Assembly (NCBI RefSeq): GCF_019264445.1
Contig: NZ_JAHVAB010000076.1
Span: forward strand, 51,992-115,991
From: Hydrogenophaga sp.
GTDB lineage: Bacteria > Pseudomonadota > Gammaproteobacteria > Burkholderiales > Burkholderiaceae_C
Reading direction: 5' to 3'
DNA length: 64,000 nucleotides
Part shown: positions 55,002-63,277 of the stretch, one piece after another
How the letters are laid out: every line of letters begins with the position of its first letter
Position numbering within the stretch: the stretch's first letter is position 1
Made by a program: the position numbers and the translations under genes
The notes under the pieces: model-generated
What the model was told of the DNA's origin: nothing
Seen by the model: only the letters and a program-made list of their open reading frames with translations
The model's database searches: none

Positions 55002-55013
55002 ATATGGATATAT
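55000..55013. promoter_or_regulatory. AT palindrome overlapping the HNH start codon
   Basis: ATATAT-GG-ATATAT is an inverted repeat that overlaps the first bases of the ATG of the HNH gene (start at 55001, minus strand). No Shine-Dalgarno site is visible there. It could be an operator for autoregulation or a hairpin that hides the start, as is common for restriction genes that must be held low. Confidence 0.35.
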
Positions 55014-55111
55014 CTCTAGTCAGCAATAGTCTTAACTGAGGCCCCTATTAACCATGTGTAAATCTCTCTGAGATGCCTCGCGCTTCAAACATAAGGCACT
55101 AAAGCACATTA

Positions 55112-55127
55112 GGAATGGGCTCATTCC
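55112..55127 (-). terminator. Hairpin directly after the NACHT gene
   Basis: GGAATG (55112-55117) and CATTCC (55122-55127) form a 6-bp stem with a 4-base loop, ending one base beyond the NACHT stop codon on the minus strand. No long T tract follows, so its strength as a terminator is uncertain. Confidence 0.35.
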
Positions 55128-55128
55128 C

Positions 55129-57333
55129 TTAAATGGCATCGTCTAGGTCTTTGAAGAATTTGACTACCTCCGTGTCAGTGCTCCGCTCAGATAGAAGTCG
55201 CTCCGAATGCCTAATGTGATAAAAAGGCGACGCTCCGCCGGACGCATCGCGTTTTTCAATACGAAGGAATCCGTTCTGTTTTAGAACAGAGCTAAGAGTT
55301 GGCCAATTGGGGTCCTTAAGTACCCGCTCGGCATGGACATCATCGTCACCATCTCGGAGCCAATACTGTCGCATCCGGCAGGCGCGTCCAAGTACCGCAT
55401 AGACCCGATGCTTTTTGACCTTATCAGAAACAACTAAATTCGAAGCTGGTTTCGCCGAGCGACCTCGCTTGTCCAGCCATTCCGCAATCTTGGCAGCATC
55501 AGAGAGTTGGGCCCCGCCTTCATCCACTAATACCCTCGGCACCGGAAATGAACTAGAGAATCTTGAAGCGTCGTCAGCTATTACGCTAATAATGCTTGTT
55601 TCTTTAAACTCAAGTGCACTTAGGTCGGCTTGCCTGCAGTCAATCTGATTGATAACGACGCCACTCACCTTTGTCGGTCCAGCGGTCCCACGAGTGACGG
55701 CATCGTCCACCTGAAAGCCGGCAAAGTAGGCCTCATCCTCTGCACGAACGCACTGAAAGGAAGCAAGTAAAAGCGCACCGAGATTGCGAGCCCCTCGGTC
55801 TAGATGCGGATAGGTTTGGGCCAGATTCTGCGCCCGGCCAAGAAATCCACTGACCATAGAAGGGGCCTCCGAAGAGCATTCGGACACGACATCAATAAAG
55901 GTCGACAAAAATTCCGCCCCCAAGATATTACGCCTGATGAACTTAGGCGTGTCACCACGCGAGACTGCCTCAACGGCGACTTTAGCCAAAAAGTAGTTCT
56001 GGATGTGAGTATGGACGAACGCCCTATAGCCAGGACGCTCGTCATTCATTAGCAGAGCAACCACTGCGGCCCGGTTCTTAATAAGACCCACGATTTCAGC
56101 GGAATACCCATCGCCAAGCGCTGCCTCTGCAATCCATGACAACGTAGTAGCATCAAGTGCTTCCGCCTGCATATCAGCCATTTCCCGAGCCGTCTCCAGC
56201 ATGAAATTCTCGATAAACGCTTCAATCTGCGGAATTGACATGACGGCTTGAACGGCCTTGCCGAAGAGCTTCGCCTCTCTAGCAATTATTCTTTTCAACA
56301 AGAACGATGTAAGAAAGCGCTCATGCTCGCCCTTTATGTCCTTCGGTTTTATATTTTCCGCAAGCAGTCTCAAAAAGACAGGACGTAGCGCAAAAGAGTT
56401 TTCATCAAGAAGGACTGAGATTGATGGAATCTCCAAATTAGCCTCAGTCCAGTTATGGTTTCGTAGCCATTCCTTAGCTTGCTGCGGGGACGGAAGTAAG
56501 AGTGTCAAGCTATTGACAATGTCGATGCTTTCTCGAAGAGAACTGACATCCTTCAGCAGCCGCGCACGACTAATGAAGGTGTCTCTACCTGCCAATATCA
56601 GCGTCCCCTTCCCCCGTACAAAAGCAATCAGCTCACTCAACTGCCCCCAAGCGGTGTCGTAACCGTTCGGGTCACCAAGTTCGTCGAACCCGTCAATGGC
56701 CGCCACGATAAGACCGTGACGGACCAATACGGGAACCTGGTCATATGTAACTGTGGAACGAATTGTCTGAAGACTAAATGCCATTAAGTCATCGAGATTC
56801 GACAGTACTCGACCACGACTTTTGATATGAAGTATCAATGGCGTCGGGGCTGACTTATAGGATGTTGCCCTCTCTAGGGCGAGCTGGACTATGAGATTCG
56901 TTTTTCCAATACCTGCTGGCCCGTCGATGAGCAGCACTTCGGCCGCCCCATCTGGGCGCGCAGCAGACCCAAGCAACTTGCTCACTTCGTTAATGCTCTT
57001 GATGGGCACATCGTCGTGCGTGCTTGCGTTGACCGGAATCATTCGCCGTTCAATCTCGCCAGATAATAGGTCCCGCTGAACTTCAGCCCAACGGCGTAGG
57101 TTGGCGAATAGCTCAGACGCAAGAAGCGCTGCGACCGAGGTATGGTGTCTTACCGGACTCTTTCCAAGCGTAGACTGCACAACGCCAGTCGTCGAGTCGA
57201 TGACAAGCTTTAGTTCGCGGCCATCTCGGATGAATCGGACGGTGAACTTGCCCTTCTGCAGGGCAATCTTTGGTGGCTCTTCACCAATGTCAGTAAATGG
57301 CGAGAAATCAGAAAGAAGCTGGTCACGGTTCAT
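55129..57333 (-). CDS. NACHT-type STAND NTPase, probable defence sensor
   Basis: This 734-residue protein carries a NACHT/STAND NTPase. The Walker A is GPAGIGKT (residues 138-145), the Walker B is the extended IDGFDEL (213-219) typical of NACHT, and a sensor-like LAGRDTF follows (about 247-253). The first ~100 residues are an unrecognised domain. After the NTPase comes a long helical region. A short pentapeptide-like stretch (DCRQADLSALEF, in the region before the C-terminal ~150 residues) and a probable winged-helix end follow. I start at the Met at 57333 (MNRDQ). It lies 10 bases after the NYN gene. Low GC by eye marks it as recently acquired. Bacterial NACHT proteins are known anti-phage sensors. 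Confidence 0.75.
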   Translation of the reverse strand: MNRDQLLSDFSPFTDIGEEPPKIALQKGKFTVRFIRDGRELKLVIDSTTGVVQSTLGKSPVRHHTSVAALLASELFANLRRWAEVQRDLLSGEIERRMIPVNASTHDDVPIKSINEVSKLLGSAARPDGAAEVLLIDGPAGIGKTNLIVQLALERATSYKSAPTPLILHIKSRGRVLSNLDDLMAFSLQTIRSTVTYDQVPVLVRHGLIVAAIDGFDELGDPNGYDTAWGQLSELIAFVRGKGTLILAGRDTFISRARLLKDVSSLRESIDIVNSLTLLLPSPQQAKEWLRNHNWTEANLEIPSISVLLDENSFALRPVFLRLLAENIKPKDIKGEHERFLTSFLLKRIIAREAKLFGKAVQAVMSIPQIEAFIENFMLETAREMADMQAEALDATTLSWIAEAALGDGYSAEIVGLIKNRAAVVALLMNDERPGYRAFVHTHIQNYFLAKVAVEAVSRGDTPKFIRRNILGAEFLSTFIDVVSECSSEAPSMVSGFLGRAQNLAQTYPHLDRGARNLGALLLASFQCVRAEDEAYFAGFQVDDAVTRGTAGPTKVSGVVINQIDCRQADLSALEFKETSIISVIADDASRFSSSFPVPRVLVDEGGAQLSDAAKIAEWLDKRGRSAKPASNLVVSDKVKKHRVYAVLGRACRMRQYWLRDGDDDVHAERVLKDPNWPTLSSVLKQNGFLRIEKRDASGGASPFYHIRHSERLLSERSTDTEVVKFFKDLDDAI

Positions 57334-57343
57334 TTGGCACCTA

Positions 57344-58024
57344 TTAGCTAGCATCAAGCCCGTCGAGCAGTAGAAGATTGTTTCCACGCCTGCGCTTGCA
57401 GAGGAGCAGTGCCTTGGAAATTTTAGGATTGATGATGGATTCAGCGGTGAATAGCGGCGGAATTAGGTCGTCATCTTCCGCAACCAGCAGCACCCATTCA
57501 TCGGGGTCTCGATAGGCGCTAACTACTAGGTCCGATGCTAATGCGGTGTCTACCATCTTCTCTTCATGCCCTTGGTCACCCCTATCCCGTAGCGTATTCG
57601 GGAGATGAATACCGGTTCCTTGGTGCATTCTCTTCGGAAGAGCCGAGAGCAGGCAGTCTCCAAAAGCGACGTTGCTGGAATAGGCTACGTTCGGTTTATC
57701 AGACGTCGTGGAAAAATCTGTCTCTGCAACGACTTGGCGTATAGCTCTCAGATTTGCCGATGCCTCATATCCCTTTCTCCATCCATGATAGAGACGCAAG
57801 ACAACGCTGAAGTTTGCTGTCGCGTCGCGTCTAACAAGGCATTGGGATATTTTTTTTGTGGTTTGTTTGAACGCAGCACGGGCAGCGTCGACAGGTTCCT
57901 CTGCATAGTCAATCCCGGTCAATCGCAACTGAGAGTTCCAGTCAACAAAACAATTCACACGAAAAAAAGCTCGTCGATGAACGCTTGACCGTTGTTCTAC
58001 TCTCGTCGTCACGCGATTGCCCAT
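57344..58024 (-). CDS. NYN/PIN-like predicted ribonuclease
   Basis: The 226-residue protein shows the NYN-domain pattern of the PIN-like superfamily: Asp28 in NCFVDWNSQ, Asp159/Asp165 in KMVDTALASD, and the acidic cluster AEDDDLIPPL (184-186). These would form a metal-dependent RNase site. Between them is a variable helical stretch. I use the ATG at 58024, which overlaps the upstream small gene by 16 bases; a TTG at 58051 is possible. It precedes the NACHT gene by 10 bases. NYN domains in bacteria cut RNA, so it is the probable effector of the operon. Confidence 0.65.
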   Translation of the reverse strand: MGNRVTTRVEQRSSVHRRAFFRVNCFVDWNSQLRLTGIDYAEEPVDAARAAFKQTTKKISQCLVRRDATANFSVVLRLYHGWRKGYEASANLRAIRQVVAETDFSTTSDKPNVAYSSNVAFGDCLLSALPKRMHQGTGIHLPNTLRDRGDQGHEEKMVDTALASDLVVSAYRDPDEWVLLVAEDDDLIPPLFTAESIINPKISKALLLCKRRRGNNLLLLDGLDAS

Positions 58025-58281
58025 TCCGCAGACAAACTCTCCACCCTCCAAAGCACCATCTTCGTCGCCTCATCCTTCCGGTCGGGCGAGTACTTGTAGT
58101 GGGGCGGCAGCAGTTGGCGGCGGCGCCCGTCGAAGGCTGCAGAGAAGTACTTGAGAAAGCTGAGGCCAAGACCGATGCACTTGCATTCTGCATAGACCCA
58201 GCTGGGTCGCTGCTTGTCGGCGGCGGCCCATCGGGCTTTCTTGACGTCCTGGCTAATCAGTCGCTGGCAGGTGTTGGTCAT
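58009..58281 (-). CDS. Small protein of unknown function, first gene of the NYN-NACHT operon
   Basis: This 90-residue open frame overlaps the NYN gene start by 16 bases and leads the operon. It is rich in K, R, W and Y, with a probable helix at residues 35-50 (GLGLSFLKYFSAAF) and a hydrophobic middle. No family is recognised. The Met at 58281 is the first plausible start; a GTG at 58347 would add 22 residues. Neither start has a strong ribosome site, so the gene may be real but is unproven. Confidence 0.4.
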   Translation of the reverse strand: MTNTCQRLISQDVKKARWAAADKQRPSWVYAECKCIGLGLSFLKYFSAAFDGRRRQLLPPHYKYSPDRKDEATKMVLWRVESLSAEWAIA

Positions 58282-58348
58282 TTTTAGAAGCGGCCCTCCC
58301 TCGGCTGCAATTCCCCACAAGCTTACCGTGTAACAGGTGTGTTTCACG

Positions 58349-58410
58349 GACCACCGTGGTCGGGTGTGATTGCCGCACGATGCGAACAGCGCGTGCCTAT
58401 ACGGCTTTGT
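58349..58410 (+). other. Candidate origin of transfer (oriT) upstream of the mobilization operon
   Basis: The region just upstream of the mobilization operon holds a GACCAC-C-GTGGTC palindrome (58349-58361) and a spaced inverted repeat GCACG (58375-58379) with CGTGC (58392-58396). Directly after the latter is CCTATACGG (58396-58404), which resembles the CTATAGC just past the nick site in IncW/IncN MobF plasmids. The likely nick lies near 58398/58399. This is a similarity judged by eye. Confidence 0.35.
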
Positions 58411-58436
58411 CCATCAACCTTTTTGGAGAAGCCGAA

Positions 58437-58643
58437 ATGAAGACTTACACCCTGCCCAGGCAGGCCCTGAGAACGACACACACCCCTGCAATCTGCGATA
58501 GCGGGGCCCCGAACCTCGGAACCCGCGCCAATACTGACTTGGCGGGGTCCACAACGGTGATTAAGGCGGTCCACGTTCGTGGCCCTCTCGCCACCCTGCC
58601 CAGTGTTCTCGTGGCATCCAGCACGGGGGCCGGCCATGAGTGA
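58437..58643 (+). CDS. Small ORF leading the mobilization operon
   Basis: This 68-residue open frame has an ATG with a GGAGAA ribosome site (58425) and overlaps the next gene's start by 8 bases (ATG at 58636, stop TGA at 58641-58643). It may couple translation to the ribbon-helix-helix gene. The product is Thr/Leu/Ala-rich with no recognised domain. It could be a true small protein or a leader that sets expression of the operon. Confidence 0.4.
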   Translation: MKTYTLPRQALRTTHTPAICDSGAPNLGTRANTDLAGSTTVIKAVHVRGPLATLPSVLVASSTGAGHE

Positions 58644-58992
58644 GCGCAGCCGATTCATCAAAGTCCGCGTGAGTGATGGCGAGTACAAGGACCTTCGCCA
58701 GCGGGCCGATGTCCAAGGCTTGACCATGTCGGAGCATGTGCGCTCCACAGTCAGGACGGTGCACGATTCGCTGGACGTGGCCGCCGAGCTGGCGGCGTTG
58801 CGCCAGCTGGTAATGCAGGCGACGCCGAGCGCTGCAGTAGCGCTGGGCCATGGTACCGGCAGCGAGCATCGCGAGATGTTGCTGTTGCTGCGCGAATTGG
58901 CAGCGGCGCGGGATGCGCAAATCTTGGCTCGTGTTCGGGCGCAGCTTGCGCTGCACGGCGGCAGCCTCGAGCAGCGCCGAGGTGCGGTATGA
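58636..58992 (+). CDS. Ribbon-helix-helix mobilization protein (MobC/TraJ-like accessory)
   Basis: This 118-residue protein starts with a ribbon-helix-helix DNA-binding fold (about residues 5-45: RFIKVRVSDGEYKDLRQRADVQGLTMSEHVR) and continues as a long charged helix that may form a coiled coil. Such proteins bind oriT and help the relaxase nick, as MobC, TrwA or TraJ do. It begins the mobilization run and overlaps the next gene by 4 bases. Confidence 0.65.
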   Translation: MSERSRFIKVRVSDGEYKDLRQRADVQGLTMSEHVRSTVRTVHDSLDVAAELAALRQLVMQATPSAAVALGHGTGSEHREMLLLLRELAAARDAQILARVRAQLALHGGSLEQRRGAV

Positions 58993-59324
58993 GGACGCAA
59001 GACGCCTTCCTGCGTCACCTGCTCGGCTCGCTTGACCGCGCCGTGGTTTGGACGGTGCTTGCAGTGGTGTTGTCGGCCCTGGTTTGGACCGCCGTGTGGG
59101 ACCGGGGCCTCGGTCTTCCCGTGCTGGACGGCTGGAGCGTACTCGGTCTGGCTATGCTCGGGCGCGAGACCGACCGCACCGCGCTGACGCTGCTCGTGCT
59201 GTGTGTTGCGCTGGGCATCACGGGCGCCAGCCTGGTCGGCGGCTCGTTGTTCCGGCGCTGGCACCGCAGGGCACAGCTCGACGTGGCGCGTCTGCGGGGT
59301 GCCCGCTGGGAGGGCGAGCAATGA
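58989..59324 (+). CDS. Two-TM membrane protein of the mobilization operon
   Basis: This 111-residue protein has two hydrophobic segments (about 18-38 and 65-85) separated by a short loop and ends in a basic tail. It sits directly before the coupling ATPase, with which it overlaps by 4 bases. TrwB/TraD-type ATPases normally carry such a two-helix N-terminal anchor. Since the ATPase here lacks one, this protein may be its membrane anchor encoded separately. Confidence 0.55.
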   Translation: MRTQDAFLRHLLGSLDRAVVWTVLAVVLSALVWTAVWDRGLGLPVLDGWSVLGLAMLGRETDRTALTLLVLCVALGITGASLVGGSLFRRWHRRAQLDVARLRGARWEGEQ

Positions 59325-60595
59325 TGCAAGCGGCGTGGGAGCGCATCTGCTCGTGGCGAGCACAAGCGCGCAACCCCGAGCCCATGTCCGGCGGACATCG
59401 GCTCCTGACGCTCGGCGGCCAGCCTTGGCCTGCCGAACTGGAAACCCTGCACCTGCTGGCAGCTGGCACCACCGGTGCTGGCAAGAGCACGCTCATCGAG
59501 GAACTACTCGGTGGCATCCGGGCGCGAGGTGACCGCTCCATCGTCTGCGACCCGAACGGCGGCTATCTGCGCCGCTTTGCCCAGGACGGCGACCGACTCT
59601 TGAACCCATTCGACGCCCGCAGCGAGGGCTGGAGCGTGTTCAACGAGCTACGCGCCGACTTCGACGCCGACCGCGTGGCTGCCAGCGTCGTCCCAGCCGG
59701 GCATGGCGAGTCGGCGCCCTGGCACCACTACGCGCAAGTCCTGCTCGCGGAGGTGCTTCGTGCTCTGGTGCGCAGCGGCGAGACGACGACTGAGCGCCTG
59801 CTGCACTGGTGCACCAGCGCGCCGGCCCGCGAGCTGGGCGCGCTACTGGCGGGCACTCCGGCTGCGGGCCTCTTCGACGAAGGGGCGGACAAGGCACTGG
59901 CGAGCACGCGCTTCGTGCTAACGGCGCATCTGTCGCCGCACCGGTTCATCAAGCCCGGCACCTTTAGCCTGCGCGACTGGCTGGAGCGCGAGGACGGGAG
60001 CCTCTACATGACCTGGCGCGCGGACATGCAAGCTGCCCTCTCGCCGTTGCTCGCGAGCTGGGCCGACATCCTGACCAATGCCGTGCTGACGCTGCCACCG
60101 GACCCCGCGCGGCGGGTGTGGCTCGTGCTAGACGAACTGGCCGCGCTCGGCAAGTTGAACGGCCTTGAGGCTGGGCTGACGCTGGGCCGCAAGCATGGCT
60201 TGGCGGTAGTCGCTGGGCTACAGAGCACGGCCCAGCTCGACCGGCTGTATGGACGGGAGTCGGCGACGGTCCTGCGGGCGTGCTTTCGCAACCTGGCAGT
60301 GCTAGCGATTGCCAAGAGCGACCCGGCCACGGCCGATGAACTCTCCCGCGCCCTCGGCGAGCGTGAGGTGCTGCGCCACGAGTTGAGCCGCAGTAGCGGT
60401 GCCAGCGGTCTTGGCGAGTCGCAGAGCCTGCGGCATGCCCAGGAGAGGCTGGTATTGGCGAGCGAGATTTCCGGTCTGCCGAACCTAACCGGTTACCTGG
60501 CGCTGGCCGGCGACGAGCCGGTGCGTCGGCTGCGCCTCACGCCCCAGGGTCGCGAGGACGTGACAGATGCCTTTGTGCCGGAGGACGCATGCTGA
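59321..60595 (+). CDS. TraD/TrwB-type coupling protein (T4CP) ATPase
   Basis: This 424-residue ATPase links the relaxosome to a secretion channel. Walker A is GTTGAGKST (residues 49-57) and Walker B ends in Asp271-Glu272 (WLVLDELAAL). The phrases IVCDPNGGYLRRF and FRNLAVLAIAKSD are T4CP-like. It has no membrane helices of its own; the two-TM protein upstream may supply them. The ATG at 59321 is an ATGATG pair. The stop overlaps the relaxase start by 7 bases. Confidence 0.8.
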   Translation: MMQAAWERICSWRAQARNPEPMSGGHRLLTLGGQPWPAELETLHLLAAGTTGAGKSTLIEELLGGIRARGDRSIVCDPNGGYLRRFAQDGDRLLNPFDARSEGWSVFNELRADFDADRVAASVVPAGHGESAPWHHYAQVLLAEVLRALVRSGETTTERLLHWCTSAPARELGALLAGTPAAGLFDEGADKALASTRFVLTAHLSPHRFIKPGTFSLRDWLEREDGSLYMTWRADMQAALSPLLASWADILTNAVLTLPPDPARRVWLVLDELAALGKLNGLEAGLTLGRKHGLAVVAGLQSTAQLDRLYGRESATVLRACFRNLAVLAIAKSDPATADELSRALGEREVLRHELSRSSGASGLGESQSLRHAQERLVLASEISGLPNLTGYLALAGDEPVRRLRLTPQGREDVTDAFVPEDAC

Positions 60596-63222
60596 CGCTG
60601 GCGAAGGTAGTGTCCGCCGAGTCGGCCGCGAGCTACTACGAAGGTAGTGACGACTATTACGCTGAGGGTGGGCTTGCTCCGTCCGCGTGGTGGGGTGCCG
60701 GCGCCGAGGCGCTGGGCTTGCGCGGCGAGGTGTACGGCGGGGACTTCCGCGCGCTGCTCGATGGCCGGTTGCCGGATGGGACGGAGATGCATCGCGGCGG
60801 TGAAGGCCGCACCGCCGGCCTCGACCTCACGTTCAGCGCTCCGAAGTCCGTGAGCATGCAGGCGCTCATCGGCGGTTCGTCGGAATTGCTGGGCGCCCAT
60901 CAGCAGGCCGTGAGCCACGCTCTGCGATATGTGCAGAGCGAGCTGGCTGCCTACCGCAGCACGCAGGACGGCGAGACGGTGTCCGTGCGTAGCCAGAACG
61001 TGGTCGCAGCCCGCTTCGACCATGACCTTAGCCGCGAAATCGAACCGCAGGTGCACACGCATTGCGTGCTGCTGAACCTGACGCAGCGGTCGGACGGTGA
61101 GTGGCGGGCACTGGACGCACATGCCTTGTACGAGCAGCAGAAGCTGCTCGGCATCGTGTATCGGGCGGAGCTGGCCAAGAGGGTGCAGGAGCTGGGTTAC
61201 GGCACCCGCAGCACGCACCAGGACGGCCGGTTCGAGCTGACGCACATCACCCGCCAGCAGGTGGAGGCGTTCAGCACGCGCAGCCGCGCCATCGACGCCG
61301 CGCTGGCCGCGAAGGGGGAGAGCCGCGCGACCGCGTCGGCCGCAATGCGCGAAATCGCCGGCCTCAGCACGAAGCGGGCCAAGGACCCCAACCTGCGGCG
61401 CGATGAGCTGCGAGATGCATGGAACGCCAAGGCGGCGGCCCTCGGCGTGAACTGGAAGCCCGAACTGCGTATGGCAGCGCCGCTTGAACGCGCGGAGGTT
61501 GAAGCGCGCACGCGGGAGGCGGTGGACTTCGCCGTCGCGCACCTGACCGAGCGCAGCGCCATCGTCAGCCGGCTGTCCCTTGCGCAGGAAGCGCTGGCGC
61601 ACGGCACCGGAAGCCTAGGGCTGGAAGAGGTGCAGGCCGACATCGGCCGCCGGCTGGCCGGCGGCGAGCTGCTGGCGTCGGCCGATGGGCGGCGGCTCAC
61701 CACGCCAGGCGGGCAAGCGACCGAGCGGGCGATGCTGGACATCGAGCGACGGGGCAAGCAGGCGCTGGCGGCGGCCATCTGGAAGCCGAGCCAACGCGGG
61801 CTCTTCGAGACCACGGAGGCGGGCTCGGCGCACGCAATTACGCTGGGAGCTCACTTGACGGACGGCCAGCGGCGGGCGGCAGAGATGGTGCTGTCCACCC
61901 GCAATCGCGTAGTGGGAGTGCAGGGGCTCGCCGGCACCGGTAAGACGGCAATGCTGCGGACTGTCTCCGAGAACCTGGGTGGCGAGTTTAAGGCCATCGG
62001 TCTGGCGCCTTCGGCTGCGGCGGCGCGCGAGTTGTCGGCGGCCGGCTTCGATGCCATGACCATTGCGGGTTTCCTCGCCCGTGGCCGAAGCCTGGACGAC
62101 CAGACCATAGTGGTCGTGGACGAAGCCGGAATGGTGAGCCTGCGCGACATGCACGCGCTGCTGTCGGCCGTGGAGGCCGCTGGCGCCCGCGCTGTGCTGG
62201 TCGGCGACACCGGCCAGTTGAAGGCCGTTGAGGCCGGTGCCCCTTTCCGCCAGCTCCAGGACCAAGGAATGGCGATGGTGCGAATGGCGGACATCCTGCG
62301 TCAGCAGAACGAGAAGCTACGAGCCGCCGTGGTGGATGCGGCGGAAGGCAAAGTCGAGGACTCGCTGAAGAAGCTGGCTGCGACGGTCGCTGAAGTGCCC
62401 CATGCGACCGAGCGCTACGAGCGCATCGCGAAGGACTACGCGTCACGTCTGCCCGAGGAACGCTTGCAGACCCTGACCGTGGCCGGCACGAACCGCGCCC
62501 GGCAAGCTATCAACGAACGGGTGCGGCAGCGCCTTGGGTTGGCCGGAACCGGCGTCACCGTCACCGTGCTGGAGGGGCGCGACCTGACGCGGGCGCAGGT
62601 GCAGAGTTCTCTGAGCTACGCGCCCGGCGACATCATCGAGGCGCTGCGCCACTACGACAGCATCGGGCTGCGGCGCGGCGACCTAGTGGAATTGGTGGAC
62701 GCTGCGCCAGGCTGCATCACGTTACGCCGGCAAGACGACCAACTGGTGCAATGGCGGCCGACCGCGATGCCGCATGTTGCCGTGCATCGCGTCGAGCAGC
62801 GCGAGATTGCTGTCGGCGACCGCATTCGGTTCACCGCGAACGACTACGGGGCTGGCGTCGTCAATGGTCAGGTCGGCACGGTCGAGTCCATCGACCTCGC
62901 GACTCGCGAACTGAAGGTCAACGTCGGGCCGGAGCGCACGCTGACGCTAGACATGAACCGGCCGCTGCGGGTGGACCATGCGTACTGCACGACAGTGCAC
63001 GCAGCGCAAGGCCAGACCTGCGACCGCGTGCTGGTCGATGCGGATGTGAGTGGGGCGATGGCCAACCAGAGTCTGTACTACGTCGCCATCAGCCGAGCTC
63101 GGCACGGCGTTACGCTCTACACCGACGATAAGGAACTGCTGCCTCGGGCCATGACGCGGCTGGACATTAAGCAGGCGGCGCTCGACCTGCATCGAACGCC
63201 GACCCGTGGACTGGCGATGTGA
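60589..63222 (+). CDS. MobF-type (TrwC/TraI) relaxase-helicase
   Basis: This 877-residue conjugative relaxase has the N-terminal TrwC domain with two catalytic tyrosine pairs (Y16-Y17 and Y23-Y24) and the metal-binding His motif HTH (156-158) after PQV. A RecD-like helicase follows, with Walker A GLAGTGKT (446-453) and a Walker B near residue 510 (VVVDEAGMV). The length is close to TrwC (966) with a slightly shorter tail. It would cut at the oriT proposed upstream. No T4SS genes follow. Confidence 0.85.
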   Translation: MLTLAKVVSAESAASYYEGSDDYYAEGGLAPSAWWGAGAEALGLRGEVYGGDFRALLDGRLPDGTEMHRGGEGRTAGLDLTFSAPKSVSMQALIGGSSELLGAHQQAVSHALRYVQSELAAYRSTQDGETVSVRSQNVVAARFDHDLSREIEPQVHTHCVLLNLTQRSDGEWRALDAHALYEQQKLLGIVYRAELAKRVQELGYGTRSTHQDGRFELTHITRQQVEAFSTRSRAIDAALAAKGESRATASAAMREIAGLSTKRAKDPNLRRDELRDAWNAKAAALGVNWKPELRMAAPLERAEVEARTREAVDFAVAHLTERSAIVSRLSLAQEALAHGTGSLGLEEVQADIGRRLAGGELLASADGRRLTTPGGQATERAMLDIERRGKQALAAAIWKPSQRGLFETTEAGSAHAITLGAHLTDGQRRAAEMVLSTRNRVVGVQGLAGTGKTAMLRTVSENLGGEFKAIGLAPSAAAARELSAAGFDAMTIAGFLARGRSLDDQTIVVVDEAGMVSLRDMHALLSAVEAAGARAVLVGDTGQLKAVEAGAPFRQLQDQGMAMVRMADILRQQNEKLRAAVVDAAEGKVEDSLKKLAATVAEVPHATERYERIAKDYASRLPEERLQTLTVAGTNRARQAINERVRQRLGLAGTGVTVTVLEGRDLTRAQVQSSLSYAPGDIIEALRHYDSIGLRRGDLVELVDAAPGCITLRRQDDQLVQWRPTAMPHVAVHRVEQREIAVGDRIRFTANDYGAGVVNGQVGTVESIDLATRELKVNVGPERTLTLDMNRPLRVDHAYCTTVHAAQGQTCDRVLVDADVSGAMANQSLYYVAISRARHGVTLYTDDKELLPRAMTRLDIKQAALDLHRTPTRGLAM

Positions 63223-63233
63223 CCCTGCACAGC

Positions 63234-63258
63234 AGAAGGCGCCCCCAAGGCGCCTTCT
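63234..63258. terminator. Hairpin between convergent relaxase and integrase genes
   Basis: AGAAGGCGCC (63234-63243) and GGCGCCTTCT (63249-63258) form a perfect 10-bp stem with a 5-base loop, 12 bases after the relaxase stop and 20 bases before the integrase stop. No T tract is seen in either direction. It could end both transcripts. Confidence 0.5.
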
Positions 63259-63277
63259 GTCCGTCCGGCGGTTCAGG

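Noticed and set aside
57985..58287. Plus-strand 100-residue frame opposite the small operon gene
   Set aside because: It lies opposite the minus-strand NYN operon, has no ribosome site, and its composition looks like an antisense frame.
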